DNA of 64,000 bases, taken from GCA-2720975 sp964469565. Its GTDB lineage: Bacteria > Planctomycetota > UBA1135 > GCA-002686595. Both the position numbers and the translations under genes were made by a program. Below are positions 1 to 8,610 of the stretch, piece by piece; position 1 is the first letter of the stretch; every line of letters starts with the position of its first letter. A model generated the notes under the pieces. It was not told where the DNA came from. It searched no databases and saw only the letters and a list, made by a program, of their open reading frames with translations. The stretch spans positions 32,114 through 96,113 of the forward strand of contig CAYXZD010000017.1 of assembly GCA_964469565.1 (NCBI GenBank), given 5' to 3'.

Positions 1-2
1 GA

Positions 3-1358
3 TCGATCATCGCAGCCATGACTCTAGGCGCGTTTGCCTACGTGGGTGTTGAAAACGTGAACGGCATGGTGCTGCTACCCCTCGCCGTTGCCGGTGTGGG
101 AATCATCGCTTCCATCCTTGGCACCTTCTTCGTAAAGGCCACCGATGAACACGCCCTGCACGCCGCCCTCTTCCGGGGTCTGATTGTGGCCTCCATCGCC
201 GTTGTGGGTGCCACAGCGTGGTTGACCCTCGGTGGCGGCCTCGCCCTACCGGCGGAGCTGAAGGGTGTCGAACACAGCCTCTCCACTGGAATGGCCCTCT
301 TGATCGCCGTTATCGCCGGTTTGTTGATTGGGGTACTGATCGGCAAGATCACCGAATACTACACCTCAACCGAGACACACCCCGTCCAGAACATTGCCAA
401 GCAGTCCGAGACGGGTGCTGCCACGAACATCATCCACGGCCTAGCTACCGGCATGGAATCGGTCGCGCTGCCCGTATTGCTGATCTGCGTCGCCATCTTC
501 CTCGCCAACTACATGGCGGGTGTCTACGGGGTCGCACTCGCCGCCGTCGGAATGCTCTCCACCCTTGGAATTTCCCTGGGAGTGGACGCCTACGGGCCCG
601 TGGCCGACAACGCAGGTGGCCTCGCCGAGATGGCCGAGTTGCCCCCTGAGGTGCGCGAGCGCACGGATGCCCTCGACGCAGTGGGTAATACAACAGCGGC
701 CATCGGTAAAGGCTTCGCCATTGGTTCGGCCGCACTGACGGCTCTTGCCCTGTTCAGCGCCTTCTGCAACCGGGCTGGCACCTTGGCTGGATCCGATGAG
801 GCCCTTACCCTCAACATCAACTCAACCGAGGTCATCATCGGCCTGCTCCTCGGCGGCATCCTTCCCTTCCTGTTCAGCGCGCTCACCATGCGCGCCGTGG
901 GAAACGCTGCCTTCGACATGGTTGAAGAGGTCCGCCGTCAATTCCGCGAGATTCCCGGCATCATGGAAGGCACGGGCAAGCCCGATGCGGCACGTTGCGT
1001 AAAAATCTCAACGGATGGTGCACTCCGTCAGATGATTCTGCCCGGCGTAATCGCAGTGGCAGCTCCCATCGCCGTGGGCTTTTGGAATGTCGAGGCCCTT
1101 GGAGGTCTGCTAGCCGGAGCCCTGGTAGCCGGTGTCATGATGGCAATCTTCATGTCGAATGCCGGTGGTGCTTGGGACAACGCCAAGAAATACATCGAGG
1201 GCGGCGCCCATGGTGGCAAGGGCTCTGAGCCCCACAAGGCCGCCGTAGTGGGCGACACCGTGGGTGACCCCTTCAAGGACACATCCGGCCCCTCCCTAAA
1301 CATTTTGGTCAAGTTGATGACCGTGGTGGGCCTCGTGTTCCTGCCTTGGTTCTTCTAG
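3..1358 (+). CDS. hppA: Membrane-bound K+-dependent pyrophosphatase (partial, 5' end outside window)
   Basis: Integral membrane pyrophosphatase that couples PPi hydrolysis to H+ or Na+ export. The frame is open from base 3, so the N-terminal third, with the first catalytic acidic motif, lies upstream of the window; about 450 C-terminal residues of a usual 650-800 are present. Visible family signatures are DAYGPVADNAGG, GNTTAAIGKG, the GGAWDNAKKYIEGG segment and GDTVGDPFKDTSGP near the C-terminus, separated by many hydrophobic helices. Alanine after GNTTA, where K+-independent enzymes carry lysine, is the known signature of the K+-dependent subfamily. The Na+ versus H+ specificity residues are mostly in the missing part. 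The stop codon at 1356-1358 is followed at once, in the same frame, by rsfS. Confidence 0.95.
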   Translation, partial: SIIAAMTLGAFAYVGVENVNGMVLLPLAVAGVGIIASILGTFFVKATDEHALHAALFRGLIVASIAVVGATAWLTLGGGLALPAELKGVEHSLSTGMALLIAVIAGLLIGVLIGKITEYYTSTETHPVQNIAKQSETGAATNIIHGLATGMESVALPVLLICVAIFLANYMAGVYGVALAAVGMLSTLGISLGVDAYGPVADNAGGLAEMAELPPEVRERTDALDAVGNTTAAIGKGFAIGSAALTALALFSAFCNRAGTLAGSDEALTLNINSTEVIIGLLLGGILPFLFSALTMRAVGNAAFDMVEEVRRQFREIPGIMEGTGKPDAARCVKISTDGALRQMILPGVIAVAAPIAVGFWNVEALGGLLAGALVAGVMMAIFMSNAGGAWDNAKKYIEGGAHGGKGSEPHKAAVVGDTVGDPFKDTSGPSLNILVKLMTVVGLVFLPWFF

Positions 1359-1364
1359 GGACGA

Positions 1365-1781
1365 ACGACCATCGACGCAAAGACTCTAGCCGTTGCGGCC
1401 GCCCACCTTCTTGATGAAAAGAAGGCGGGCGACATTCGCATCTATGACGTCGCTGATCAGATCAAGGTTGCTGACTACTTCGTTGTGGCAACTGCGAATG
1501 CTCGGCCCCACGTCAAAGCACTCTATAACGAGATCCACGTGCGGTTGAAAGCTGCGGGAGAATTGCACGCCAAGGCCGAAGGGTTAGATCTTTGCTGGTG
1601 GGTGCTGCTCGATTACCTCGATGTAGTGATCCACATTCAGCAAGCCGAATCCCGTGAGTATTACGGGCTGGATGAGCTGTATGGAGACTGTCCCCAGCTC
1701 GACTGGCAGGCGAGTGGGATGCCCGAATTACCCGACAATCGTGCCCTCGAAGGCACAGACGAACAGGGCGTCAGTGCATGA
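1365..1781 (+). CDS. rsfS: Ribosome silencing factor RsfS (Iojap family), non-canonical start
   Basis: RsfS binds ribosomal protein L14 and blocks subunit joining. The frame encodes the whole family fold: an N-terminal helix followed by DEKKAGDIRIYDVADQIK, VADYFVVATANARPHVKAL, then WWVLLDYLDVVIHI and a C-terminal YYGLDELYGDCPQLDW, about 138 residues in all. No ATG, GTG or TTG lies in frame between the hppA stop (1356-1358) and the GTG at 1485. That GTG would remove the first 40 or so conserved residues. ACG at 1365 (giving (M)TIDAKTL, one base from ATG) or ATC at 1371 are the plausible starts; an AGGGA lies just before. The stop overlaps the next sulfatase start as ATGA. The family call is firm; the start is inferred. 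Confidence 0.85.
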   Translation, partial: TTIDAKTLAVAAAHLLDEKKAGDIRIYDVADQIKVADYFVVATANARPHVKALYNEIHVRLKAAGELHAKAEGLDLCWWVLLDYLDVVIHIQQAESREYYGLDELYGDCPQLDWQASGMPELPDNRALEGTDEQGVSA

Positions 1782-3262
1782 AAGCCAGCGCACTTCTGAT
1801 CGGCTTGCTGATCGGAGTGGCGACCGTCAAAGCTGACGATCCACCGCCCAACCTCGTCGTATTCCTTGTCGACGATTTGGGCTGGCAGGACATTTCAGTT
1901 CCTTTGGGCCCCGAGAGCACCCCTTTCAATCGCCGTTACCGCACCCCCAACGTTGCTCGATTGGCCGAGGCCGGCATGCGATTCACCGATGCATATGCTT
2001 CTGCTCCGGTCTGCTCCCCCACGCGCACGAGTCTACTCACTGGGCGCAGTCCCGCCTCCACCGGCATTACATGGTGGCTAAGGGATAAGGACACTCACAC
2101 TAGCAAGCGGCACGCACACCTCGATCCGCCGACCTGGACCGTCAATGGCCTGCAACCTGGCGAGGTGACCCTTCCGCGCCTGCTCAACGAGGCGGGATTC
2201 CACACGCTGCACGTGGGCAAGGCGCACTTAGGCGCAAGGGAAACTCCTGGGGCCAACCCGCTCTCCCTAGGCTTTGCGGTCAACGTAGGTGGCCAAGCCG
2301 CTGGATCGCCCGGAAGCTATTACGGGCTCCATGACTTTGGTGCCGAGAAGCGTTCTGGACGCAAGGGGTGGCAGGTTCCCGGTCTCGCAGAATACCACGG
2401 CAAGGACGTCTATCTGACCGATGCTCTGGCCGAACGCGCAGTCAAAGAGCTACGCCAGGCCGCCAAACAAGAGGGGCCCTTTTTTCTGCACTTCGCTCCC
2501 TACGGGGTGCATACACCGATCATGCCCAACCCTCGCCTCGTCGAATCCTATTCTGAATTGGATCCACGCGAAGCAGCTTACGCATCGATGATCGAGTCTG
2601 TGGACCAGGCTCTCGGTGCAGTGCTAGCGACGCTTGAGGAGCTCGACCTGCTCGACACCACCCTGATCGTGTTCACCTCAGACAACGGAGGCCTATCGGC
2701 CCATTCGCGCGGGGGTAAGAAGCACATCCACAATGCGCCCCTACGCAGTGGCAAGGGCTCGGCTTACGAGGGCGGGGTACGCGTGCCCCTGATCGTATCC
2801 TGGCCTAACATCACAGCACCTGGCAGCACTTGCAGTGAACCCGTCATCACTCACGATTTGTTTCCCACTCTGCTTGGCGCAGCGAGAGTCCGCCCTCCCG
2901 CCGACTACGGGAAAACGGTGGAGGGCAGAGACCTCAAACCCCTGCTCCAAGGGGAGGCAGCGCCCTTCGCGGGGCGTGCTCTCTATTGGCATTCCCCGCA
3001 CCTGTGGGGTGCGGCCGGCCCTGGCGTGTGGCCCTTCAGCTCGATTCGTGCGGGTCGCTGGAAGCTGATCTACAACCACGATTCGGAGAACTACGAGTTG
3101 TACGACCTCCACAACGATCTAGGGGAGACGACCGAGTTGAGCGCCGAACACCCCAAGCGAGTCACTGAACTGGCTGGAGAACTCGGTGCGTATTTGAAAG
3201 GCGTCGGGGCCAAGATGTCAATCAGACGAGACACCGGCCAAGCAGTGCCCTTCCCCCACTAG
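1778..3262 (+). CDS. Secreted arylsulfatase, formylglycine type
   Basis: Type I sulfatase predicted to be exported and to hydrolyse sulfate esters, probably of polysaccharides. Residues 1-19 form a signal peptide with a hydrophobic core (ALLIGLLIGVATVKA). Metal-binding acidic residues are in LVDDLGW (D32, D33). The formylglycine motif CSPTR is at residues 79-83, followed by TSLLTGR. A second metal/active-site block is FTSDNGG with the lysine-rich GGKKH after it. The 494-residue length fits the family. It starts by ATGA overlap with rsfS, which is probably incidental to function. Its stop shares the palindrome CTAG (3259-3262) with the stop of the convergent gene. The substrate cannot be told. 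A formylglycine-generating enzyme is needed but none is in the window. Confidence 0.93.
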   Translation: MKASALLIGLLIGVATVKADDPPPNLVVFLVDDLGWQDISVPLGPESTPFNRRYRTPNVARLAEAGMRFTDAYASAPVCSPTRTSLLTGRSPASTGITWWLRDKDTHTSKRHAHLDPPTWTVNGLQPGEVTLPRLLNEAGFHTLHVGKAHLGARETPGANPLSLGFAVNVGGQAAGSPGSYYGLHDFGAEKRSGRKGWQVPGLAEYHGKDVYLTDALAERAVKELRQAAKQEGPFFLHFAPYGVHTPIMPNPRLVESYSELDPREAAYASMIESVDQALGAVLATLEELDLLDTTLIVFTSDNGGLSAHSRGGKKHIHNAPLRSGKGSAYEGGVRVPLIVSWPNITAPGSTCSEPVITHDLFPTLLGAARVRPPADYGKTVEGRDLKPLLQGEAAPFAGRALYWHSPHLWGAAGPGVWPFSSIRAGRWKLIYNHDSENYELYDLHNDLGETTELSAEHPKRVTELAGELGAYLKGVGAKMSIRRDTGQAVPFPH

Positions 3263-6156
3263 TTCGAGAGACAGTAGGCCAATAGGTCGAGGATCGCCTC
3301 TTCAGTCAGGCAGTCGAGTAGCCCGGTCGGCATGCGGGACAGGGCACTGGGTTTCATTCCATCGATTTCATTGCGAGTGAACTCCATCAATGTCTCAAGG
3401 TTCGCGCCAGTTCTAAGCACTACGCTTTCAAGATCTTGATGTTCGATGCGCCCGACGAACACCTCACCATCACTGGTTACGAGTTGAATCTGCTGATACT
3501 GATCGGAGATCACAAGCGACGGCTGCATGATGGACTCCAGCAGATCCGCAGGACTGAACCGGCTACTTGCCCCAGTCAAGTCTGGCCCCGTACTGCCGCC
3601 CGCCCCTTCAAAGCGATGGCACTCTGCACAGGTCGCCCGCTCAAACCAGCGCTTTCCGCGGGCAAGATCTCGCGGTTCTGCGCCGAGCCGTGGAAGTAGG
3701 TGCATCAACTCGGATTGAGTCCATGCTCGCACGAACCGAGGAGCCGACGCTTCAATAGCCTGCTCGATCACCTTGGGGGGCTGCAACAATTCAGGCCAGT
3801 GGCGCAATTCAGCGGGCAAGCTCTCCACAGCCTGGGAGCGAATTTGGCCAAGATACTTCGTCAAGCTGTGACCGCCTGAGAGTGTCAGAGCCTCACCGTC
3901 TAGCCAAGCAAAGTAGCGCCGGCGAAGGGGTAGGGTCCAGCCGGCCTTGAGGTGGCTCAGGCACAGGGCGTAGTGAATACGAGTCGCATGATGTTCACTC
4001 GAATACAGCAGGTCCAGAGTCTTGGCTGCCATGGTGGGCGACTGCAAGTATGCGAGAAGTCGACAGAGCTCCTGGTCGAGCTCGGTGTGGCCCGAGGGGA
4101 ACTGACGGGCGACCAGCGACTCAAGCGCAAGCGCCTCGGGCAGCACAGCATCGCCCGCACGGGCACACACGACACCCACTAAACGCAGCCAATCGATCCA
4201 ATCCTCGGGCTGAGCGTCACCCATCGACAACTGAGGTGCTCGGGTAAGAATGGCTGCGCCGTGAGTCGGAGAGTCTCTATGGGCGAGCGCCAGCAAGGCA
4301 CTCAAGGCGATGGAAAGGTCTTCTTCAGCGAGTGCCTTATCAGCCCAATACTCGGTGGGAGTCTGTTCGAGGGCTACGCGGGCGGCATTGACGATAAAGC
4401 GATCCCCGTGGCCTAACTCTGACCAGTAGGGGCTCAAGGCATCAAGGCCATGGTTACGTTCAATGCTGTGGCGAAGTGCTCGATCCCCTCCGGCGAGTGG
4501 CTGCAGAACCTGATCTTCAGGCTGTCCGCTGTCTGTACGAGTCGAGCGGATGCGATACAAGCCAGACTGTGTGCGGCGCCCCCCCGTGGTCACATACAAC
4601 GCTCCGTCCGGCCCCGGAGCGAGGTCTGTCACTTGAAAGGGCTTGCCACTGACAAAAGTCTCGACTCGAGCGGTGTAGCTCGCCCCCTGCTCTTCCAAGT
4701 GAACCGCATGAATCGTCCCATAGGCCCAGTCTGCGGCGAATAGTGCGCGCCGATACGGGCCGTGAAATCGAGTCTGTGTTCCAAAGGCGAGGCCCGTAGG
4801 TGATCCGAGGCCCACGTCCACGACAGAGGGCAAGGTGTCGGGATAGTGGGCGGGCCATTTGCCAGAACCATGACGCCAGCCGTAGTCCGATCCGGAGACT
4901 AGATGCAAGATCCGCGTCGGCCGGTACCAGGGCAGGCCCACATCCCATTCCATGTCGGAGTCAAATGTGAAGAGCTCTCCGGCTGAGTTGAAGGCGATGT
5001 CGTAAGCGTTGCGCATCCCCATCGACACCAGCTCCCACTCTTGGCCATCAGGGCTGACCCGGCAAACCCAGCCGCCGGGGGCCAATCGTCCAACCGCATG
5101 ACCATTGGGATCGCTCAGCCGCGGGAGAAGTTGATCCTCTGCCCATCCCTTGAAGGGCCGCGTGCGGGTGATGCGATCGGGCAGGTGCGTATGGTTGCCG
5201 CCCACCACGTAGAGTGCGTCACCTTCAGGCGCAAGCACAACCGCATGGGGTCCGTGCTCACCTGATCCATCGAGGGAAGTCAGAAACTCGACCGTGTCGA
5301 GTTCGTCATCACCATTCTCATCACCCACCCGATACAGACCTGTATTCTCAGCGTCCGCCACCACGACATATAGATACCCAAAGGCGTACAAGAGGCCGTG
5401 GGCACTTCCCAGCTCAACCCCCAGAGGCTCGATCGCAGCAGCTTGAATCGGCTCACCCCACTCAGGCAGGGAAACACGGTAGATGGCACCGTATTGATCG
5501 GAAACGCTCAGGCGCCCCGATGGGTCGAAGGCCATGGAGACCCATGAGCCCTGCGTTTCCTTAGGGACCGAATAAAGAAGTTGTGCCTCGAACCCCGGCG
5601 GGAGGTCCAAATCTTCTGCAGGTAATGCCCCCGATGCCGCCTCGACGGGTTGGAGTGAGGGCGTGCCCCAGGGATCACACCCCAGCTCGCCTTGACTCTG
5701 GGCGTACTGCCAGCCCGTTCGATCCCCGGACACAAGCATCCAATTCGGAGTGGCCTCGGCGCTCACGAGCCAGGAATCATCTGTGCAAAGGCGATCCTTG
5801 CGACCATCCTCGTACTCGACAATCAGTTCCAGCCATAAACCGGCTGGGCCTCCTTGGTTTGTGCACTCAGCGGCTAGGCTGTGAACACCGGCAGTCAACC
5901 TCTGGGCCAACGATGCCTCACTACGCCTTGACCATTCCCGACTCTCCAAGACCCATTCGCCGTCGAGGTACACCTTGGCTAGGTTGTCGCAGGATCCTGC
6001 AAGGCGGGCATGCGTGACATCAGCCTCGATCGTGAAGTCTTTTGCAACCCAAATGTTCACTGGCAACGACTCACCCTGAGCCCAAATCCAGTGGGGAGTC
6101 TGAGCCAATCCAGGCCCGGCGAGAAGTGAACTGAGGATGAAGAAGCGCAGGTGCAT
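3259..6156 (-). CDS. PVC-type membrane-bound dehydrogenase with C-terminal haem c domain
   Basis: Large secreted protein of the planctomycete/verrucomicrobial family that combines a PQQ-glucose/sorbosone-dehydrogenase-like beta-propeller, HEAT-like helices and a cytochrome c. I chose the ATG at 6156, 27 codons inside the longest frame, because it begins a signal peptide (MHLRFFILSSLLAGPGLAQ). The N-terminal ~150 residues look like a carbohydrate-binding-type beta-sandwich. The propeller follows (LDLPPGFEAQLLY onward, with GPDGALYVTTGG near its end). A helical stretch follows, then CAECH at 843-847 for covalent haem. The segment SRMPTGLLDCLTEEA near the end supplies the likely distal methionine. 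It probably oxidises a sugar or alcohol and passes electrons to periplasmic carriers. Substrate and cofactor are inferred. It is divergent from the DUF6807 gene. Confidence 0.88.
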   Translation of the reverse strand: MHLRFFILSSLLAGPGLAQTPHWIWAQGESLPVNIWVAKDFTIEADVTHARLAGSCDNLAKVYLDGEWVLESREWSRRSEASLAQRLTAGVHSLAAECTNQGGPAGLWLELIVEYEDGRKDRLCTDDSWLVSAEATPNWMLVSGDRTGWQYAQSQGELGCDPWGTPSLQPVEAASGALPAEDLDLPPGFEAQLLYSVPKETQGSWVSMAFDPSGRLSVSDQYGAIYRVSLPEWGEPIQAAAIEPLGVELGSAHGLLYAFGYLYVVVADAENTGLYRVGDENGDDELDTVEFLTSLDGSGEHGPHAVVLAPEGDALYVVGGNHTHLPDRITRTRPFKGWAEDQLLPRLSDPNGHAVGRLAPGGWVCRVSPDGQEWELVSMGMRNAYDIAFNSAGELFTFDSDMEWDVGLPWYRPTRILHLVSGSDYGWRHGSGKWPAHYPDTLPSVVDVGLGSPTGLAFGTQTRFHGPYRRALFAADWAYGTIHAVHLEEQGASYTARVETFVSGKPFQVTDLAPGPDGALYVTTGGRRTQSGLYRIRSTRTDSGQPEDQVLQPLAGGDRALRHSIERNHGLDALSPYWSELGHGDRFIVNAARVALEQTPTEYWADKALAEEDLSIALSALLALAHRDSPTHGAAILTRAPQLSMGDAQPEDWIDWLRLVGVVCARAGDAVLPEALALESLVARQFPSGHTELDQELCRLLAYLQSPTMAAKTLDLLYSSEHHATRIHYALCLSHLKAGWTLPLRRRYFAWLDGEALTLSGGHSLTKYLGQIRSQAVESLPAELRHWPELLQPPKVIEQAIEASAPRFVRAWTQSELMHLLPRLGAEPRDLARGKRWFERATCAECHRFEGAGGSTGPDLTGASSRFSPADLLESIMQPSLVISDQYQQIQLVTSDGEVFVGRIEHQDLESVVLRTGANLETLMEFTRNEIDGMKPSALSRMPTGLLDCLTEEAILDLLAYCLSN

Positions 6157-6258
6157 TCGATGCAAGGGCAAGGTGAGGGGACAATTCCTAGGGTACAGGA
6201 CAGCAGATCCTAGGCTGTGCCCCATTGCGATACCCATTCTAGTAGGCTCTGAGGACCT

Positions 6259-7296
6259 ATGACTGCCACCTTTTCAATCCGGCCTCACCTCAGATTCCCC
6301 AAAACCCACTGGGGACTGCTCTTGGGTTGCCTATGTGCCTGCCAGAGCCTCCCAGCCTCCAGCTCCCCCTTCCGGGTCGATGCGATCAGCGCTCCAACAC
6401 GTAAGACCATCTGGCACGAGAGGAATCCAAAAAGTGTGAAGCTGCGTTTCGCCGACGAGGAATTCGCCACCCTCGAATTCGCCGGAACCCCCAGACCCTT
6501 TATCTACCCCCTCTACGCTCCCGGCAGCATCCCCGTCACGAGGAGTTGGCCCCAGGAAGAGCGCCCTGGTGAAGCCCACGATCACATCCACCACACATCT
6601 CTGTGGTTCGCACACGGCGACGTGAATGGCGTGGACTTTTGGCATCCGCAATCGGAGAACGGCGGAGTGATTGAATACACCGGGCGATTGAACGAGTTGC
6701 TCCCCCGAGGAAAACGCCTGCGCACTCGCCACAAGTATCAATGGAAAGACAAAGATGGAGAGGTATTACTCCTCGAGCGCCGCACTCACTTGTTTGGTGC
6801 GGAGCACGATTTGCGTTGGGTGGATCTCAAGATCGAACTGACCGCCGCTCAAGACAAAGTAGTCTTCGGCGACACGAAAGAAGGCACCATGGCCCTACGC
6901 TTGCACCCGGCTTTGCGGGTCAACGGCAAACTTGCCACGGGCTCTATCCTCAACTCTGAAGGAGACAAGAACGGAAAGGCTTGGGGCAAGCGAGCGCAGT
7001 GGATTCATTATTCGGGCACCATCGAGAGCCAGCCCGTTGGCGTTGCTGTATTCGACCATCCCGAGAATCTATCCCACCCCACGTGGTGGCATGCGCGCGA
7101 ATATGGGTTGGTGGCCGCAAACCCTTTTGGCAGAAGAGCATTCACGAACGCAGAAGCGGAACCGGGCCAACACATCCTCGAGAACGAGGACACTCTCGTT
7201 CTGAGGTACCGCGTGTGGCTTCATAGCGACGAACGATCTGCGAAAGAGATTCAGCAGGCCTACGAAGCGTATCTCATCCAATCCAAGGAAATGTAG
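6259..7296 (+). CDS. DUF6807 (PmoA-family) lipoprotein
   Basis: Matches the DUF6807 family, often named PmoA family in planctomycete annotations although unrelated to particulate methane monooxygenase in function. The N-terminus has a hydrophobic stretch ending LLLGC, with C24 a likely lipidation site. The conserved core includes RPFIYPLYAPGSIPVTR, the histidine-rich DHIHHTSLWFAHGDVNG, VDFWHP, and late WWHAREYGLVAANPFG. Family members sit with sulfatases, Gfo/Idh oxidoreductases and DUF1080 proteins, so a role in sugar catabolism is likely, but no reaction is established from this sequence. It is divergent from the haem protein across a 102 bp gap and is followed 17 bp later by a DUF2238 gene. 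Confidence 0.85.
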   Translation: MTATFSIRPHLRFPKTHWGLLLGCLCACQSLPASSSPFRVDAISAPTRKTIWHERNPKSVKLRFADEEFATLEFAGTPRPFIYPLYAPGSIPVTRSWPQEERPGEAHDHIHHTSLWFAHGDVNGVDFWHPQSENGGVIEYTGRLNELLPRGKRLRTRHKYQWKDKDGEVLLLERRTHLFGAEHDLRWVDLKIELTAAQDKVVFGDTKEGTMALRLHPALRVNGKLATGSILNSEGDKNGKAWGKRAQWIHYSGTIESQPVGVAVFDHPENLSHPTWWHAREYGLVAANPFGRRAFTNAEAEPGQHILENEDTLVLRYRVWLHSDERSAKEIQQAYEAYLIQSKEM

Positions 7297-7313
7297 GCGA
7301 GGCGCGCTCCACC

Positions 7314-7910
7314 ATGGCCACGATGAAACCGAGCAATGCCTTCTTTACGGGCTACCTCATCATTTTTGCCCTTTGTGCATTCTCACCCTATGACCGGGCG
7401 GTGTGGTGGGCAGAGAATGCTCCCATCTTGGGTCTTGTCGGGGTGATAGCTTGGGTAAGCAGGGTTCACGCGTTTAGTAACACGAGCTACGCCTTGATGT
7501 TTGTTTTGCTCGGACTTCACACAATCGGTGGACACTACACCTTTTCACGTGTGCCGTTCAGTTTTGTCACCGACACATTCAACTTTGAGCGAAACCACTT
7601 CGACCGCATCGCTCACTTCAGCGTGGGTTTCTACGCCTACCCGATCGCCGAGATCCTGCAGCGGCAGCGCCTGGTCAATAGCGCTTGGTTGCTCTATCTG
7701 TTCCCGCTTTTTTCAATCGTCAGCTTGGCTGCAGCCTACGAGGTCTTTGAATGGCGCTATGCCCTACTGGCCGAGCCAGACGCAGGCATCGCTGTGCTTG
7801 GCTCCCAAGGTGACATCTGGGACGCTCAGAAAGACATTGTTGCAGATACGCTTGGAGCCATCTTTGCCCTGGGCCTCTTTGCGGTGCGCAAAGAAAAGCG
7901 CCGAGCCTAA
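7314..7910 (+). CDS. DUF2238 inner-membrane protein (YjdF-like)
   Basis: A 198-residue polytopic membrane protein of the DUF2238 family. It has about five hydrophobic segments and the conserved loop NHFDRIAHFSVGFYAYPIAE, with a later AYEVFEWR and GDIWDAQKDIVADTLGA. These acidic and histidine positions within or near membrane segments are characteristic of the family. Function is unknown; the E. coli relative is YjdF. The start ATG is at 7314, in an ATGGCCACGATG context, so 7323 is an alternative. It lies 17 bp after the DUF6807 gene and is probably co-transcribed. It converges on the minus-strand cluster beginning at 7936. Confidence 0.85.
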   Translation: MATMKPSNAFFTGYLIIFALCAFSPYDRAVWWAENAPILGLVGVIAWVSRVHAFSNTSYALMFVLLGLHTIGGHYTFSRVPFSFVTDTFNFERNHFDRIAHFSVGFYAYPIAEILQRQRLVNSAWLLYLFPLFSIVSLAAAYEVFEWRYALLAEPDAGIAVLGSQGDIWDAQKDIVADTLGAIFALGLFAVRKEKRRA

Positions 7911-7935
7911 TCACAACTTGGGACGGGCCCCGTGC

Positions 7936-8610
7936 TCAACGCCACACGGACAGTTCTCTGAGGCGGCCAGTATCATCAAAGGACCCGAACCCTATTCGGC
8001 CGGAGGGTAGAGTGGTGTCAACAACCTCATGGGTGAGCAGCCCGTCGAAGTACACCTGGATATGGCCTGCAGAACGGGTCAAACGGACTGTATGCCATGT
8101 ACCACTCGGCCCCCAATCCACACCCTCACTCGGAACGGGGCAAAGCGGCTTGCGGGCTGCACCATCCACCAAGAACACATTATGAGCCCGCGGGTCCGGC
8201 GTCGTGGCTAGGTGGACGTAGTAATAGTGGCCAGGATCTTTGTATCCAAAAAAGAAGCAGAGGTCCCGGTGAGCGTAGTCACGACCCGTCTGGGCCACCT
8301 CAAACTCTACGATGAAGTCTGTCAACTCAAGATTCTTGACGATCGCCAGAGAGCGTGGCGATCGATGGGGTGGCTTGTAGTCGCTGTTTGAATGTAGCGA
8401 CAGGTATGCGCGTGAATCCGAGGTGTTCCCATCTTGGGGGACCGGGTCACTGCCCGCTTCTGCAAGCCCGTGGCACCAAGCAGCCTCATCGCTAAACTGA
8501 AACATCGCGAGACTCGCCGGGGTGGCGAAATCCTGATGCAAGACGAGGGCTGGGCTTGATGCGCAGGCACCTAAGAAAACTACCTGTAGAGCAAAGATGA
8601 ATCTCCGCAT
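7936..8610 (-). CDS. Secreted lipoprotein with LamG/DUF1080-like beta-sandwich
   Basis: Exported lipoprotein: MRRFIFALQVVFLGAC gives a short signal with lipobox LGAC and Cys16. The mature part is a single concanavalin-like beta-sandwich, seen in strand patterns such as FIVEFEVAQTGRDYAHRDLCFFFGY, HYYYVHLATTPD, TWHTVRLTRSAGHIQVYFDG and SGRIGFGSFDDTGRLRELSV. This layout is shared by DUF1080 and related laminin-G-like domains that bind or process glycans. I cannot assign catalysis. Its start codon overlaps the stop of the Gfo/Idh/MocA gene by one base (TGATG), which suggests translational coupling and work on the same substrate. Confidence 0.75.
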   Translation of the reverse strand: MRRFIFALQVVFLGACASSPALVLHQDFATPASLAMFQFSDEAAWCHGLAEAGSDPVPQDGNTSDSRAYLSLHSNSDYKPPHRSPRSLAIVKNLELTDFIVEFEVAQTGRDYAHRDLCFFFGYKDPGHYYYVHLATTPDPRAHNVFLVDGAARKPLCPVPSEGVDWGPSGTWHTVRLTRSAGHIQVYFDGLLTHEVVDTTLPSGRIGFGSFDDTGRLRELSVWR

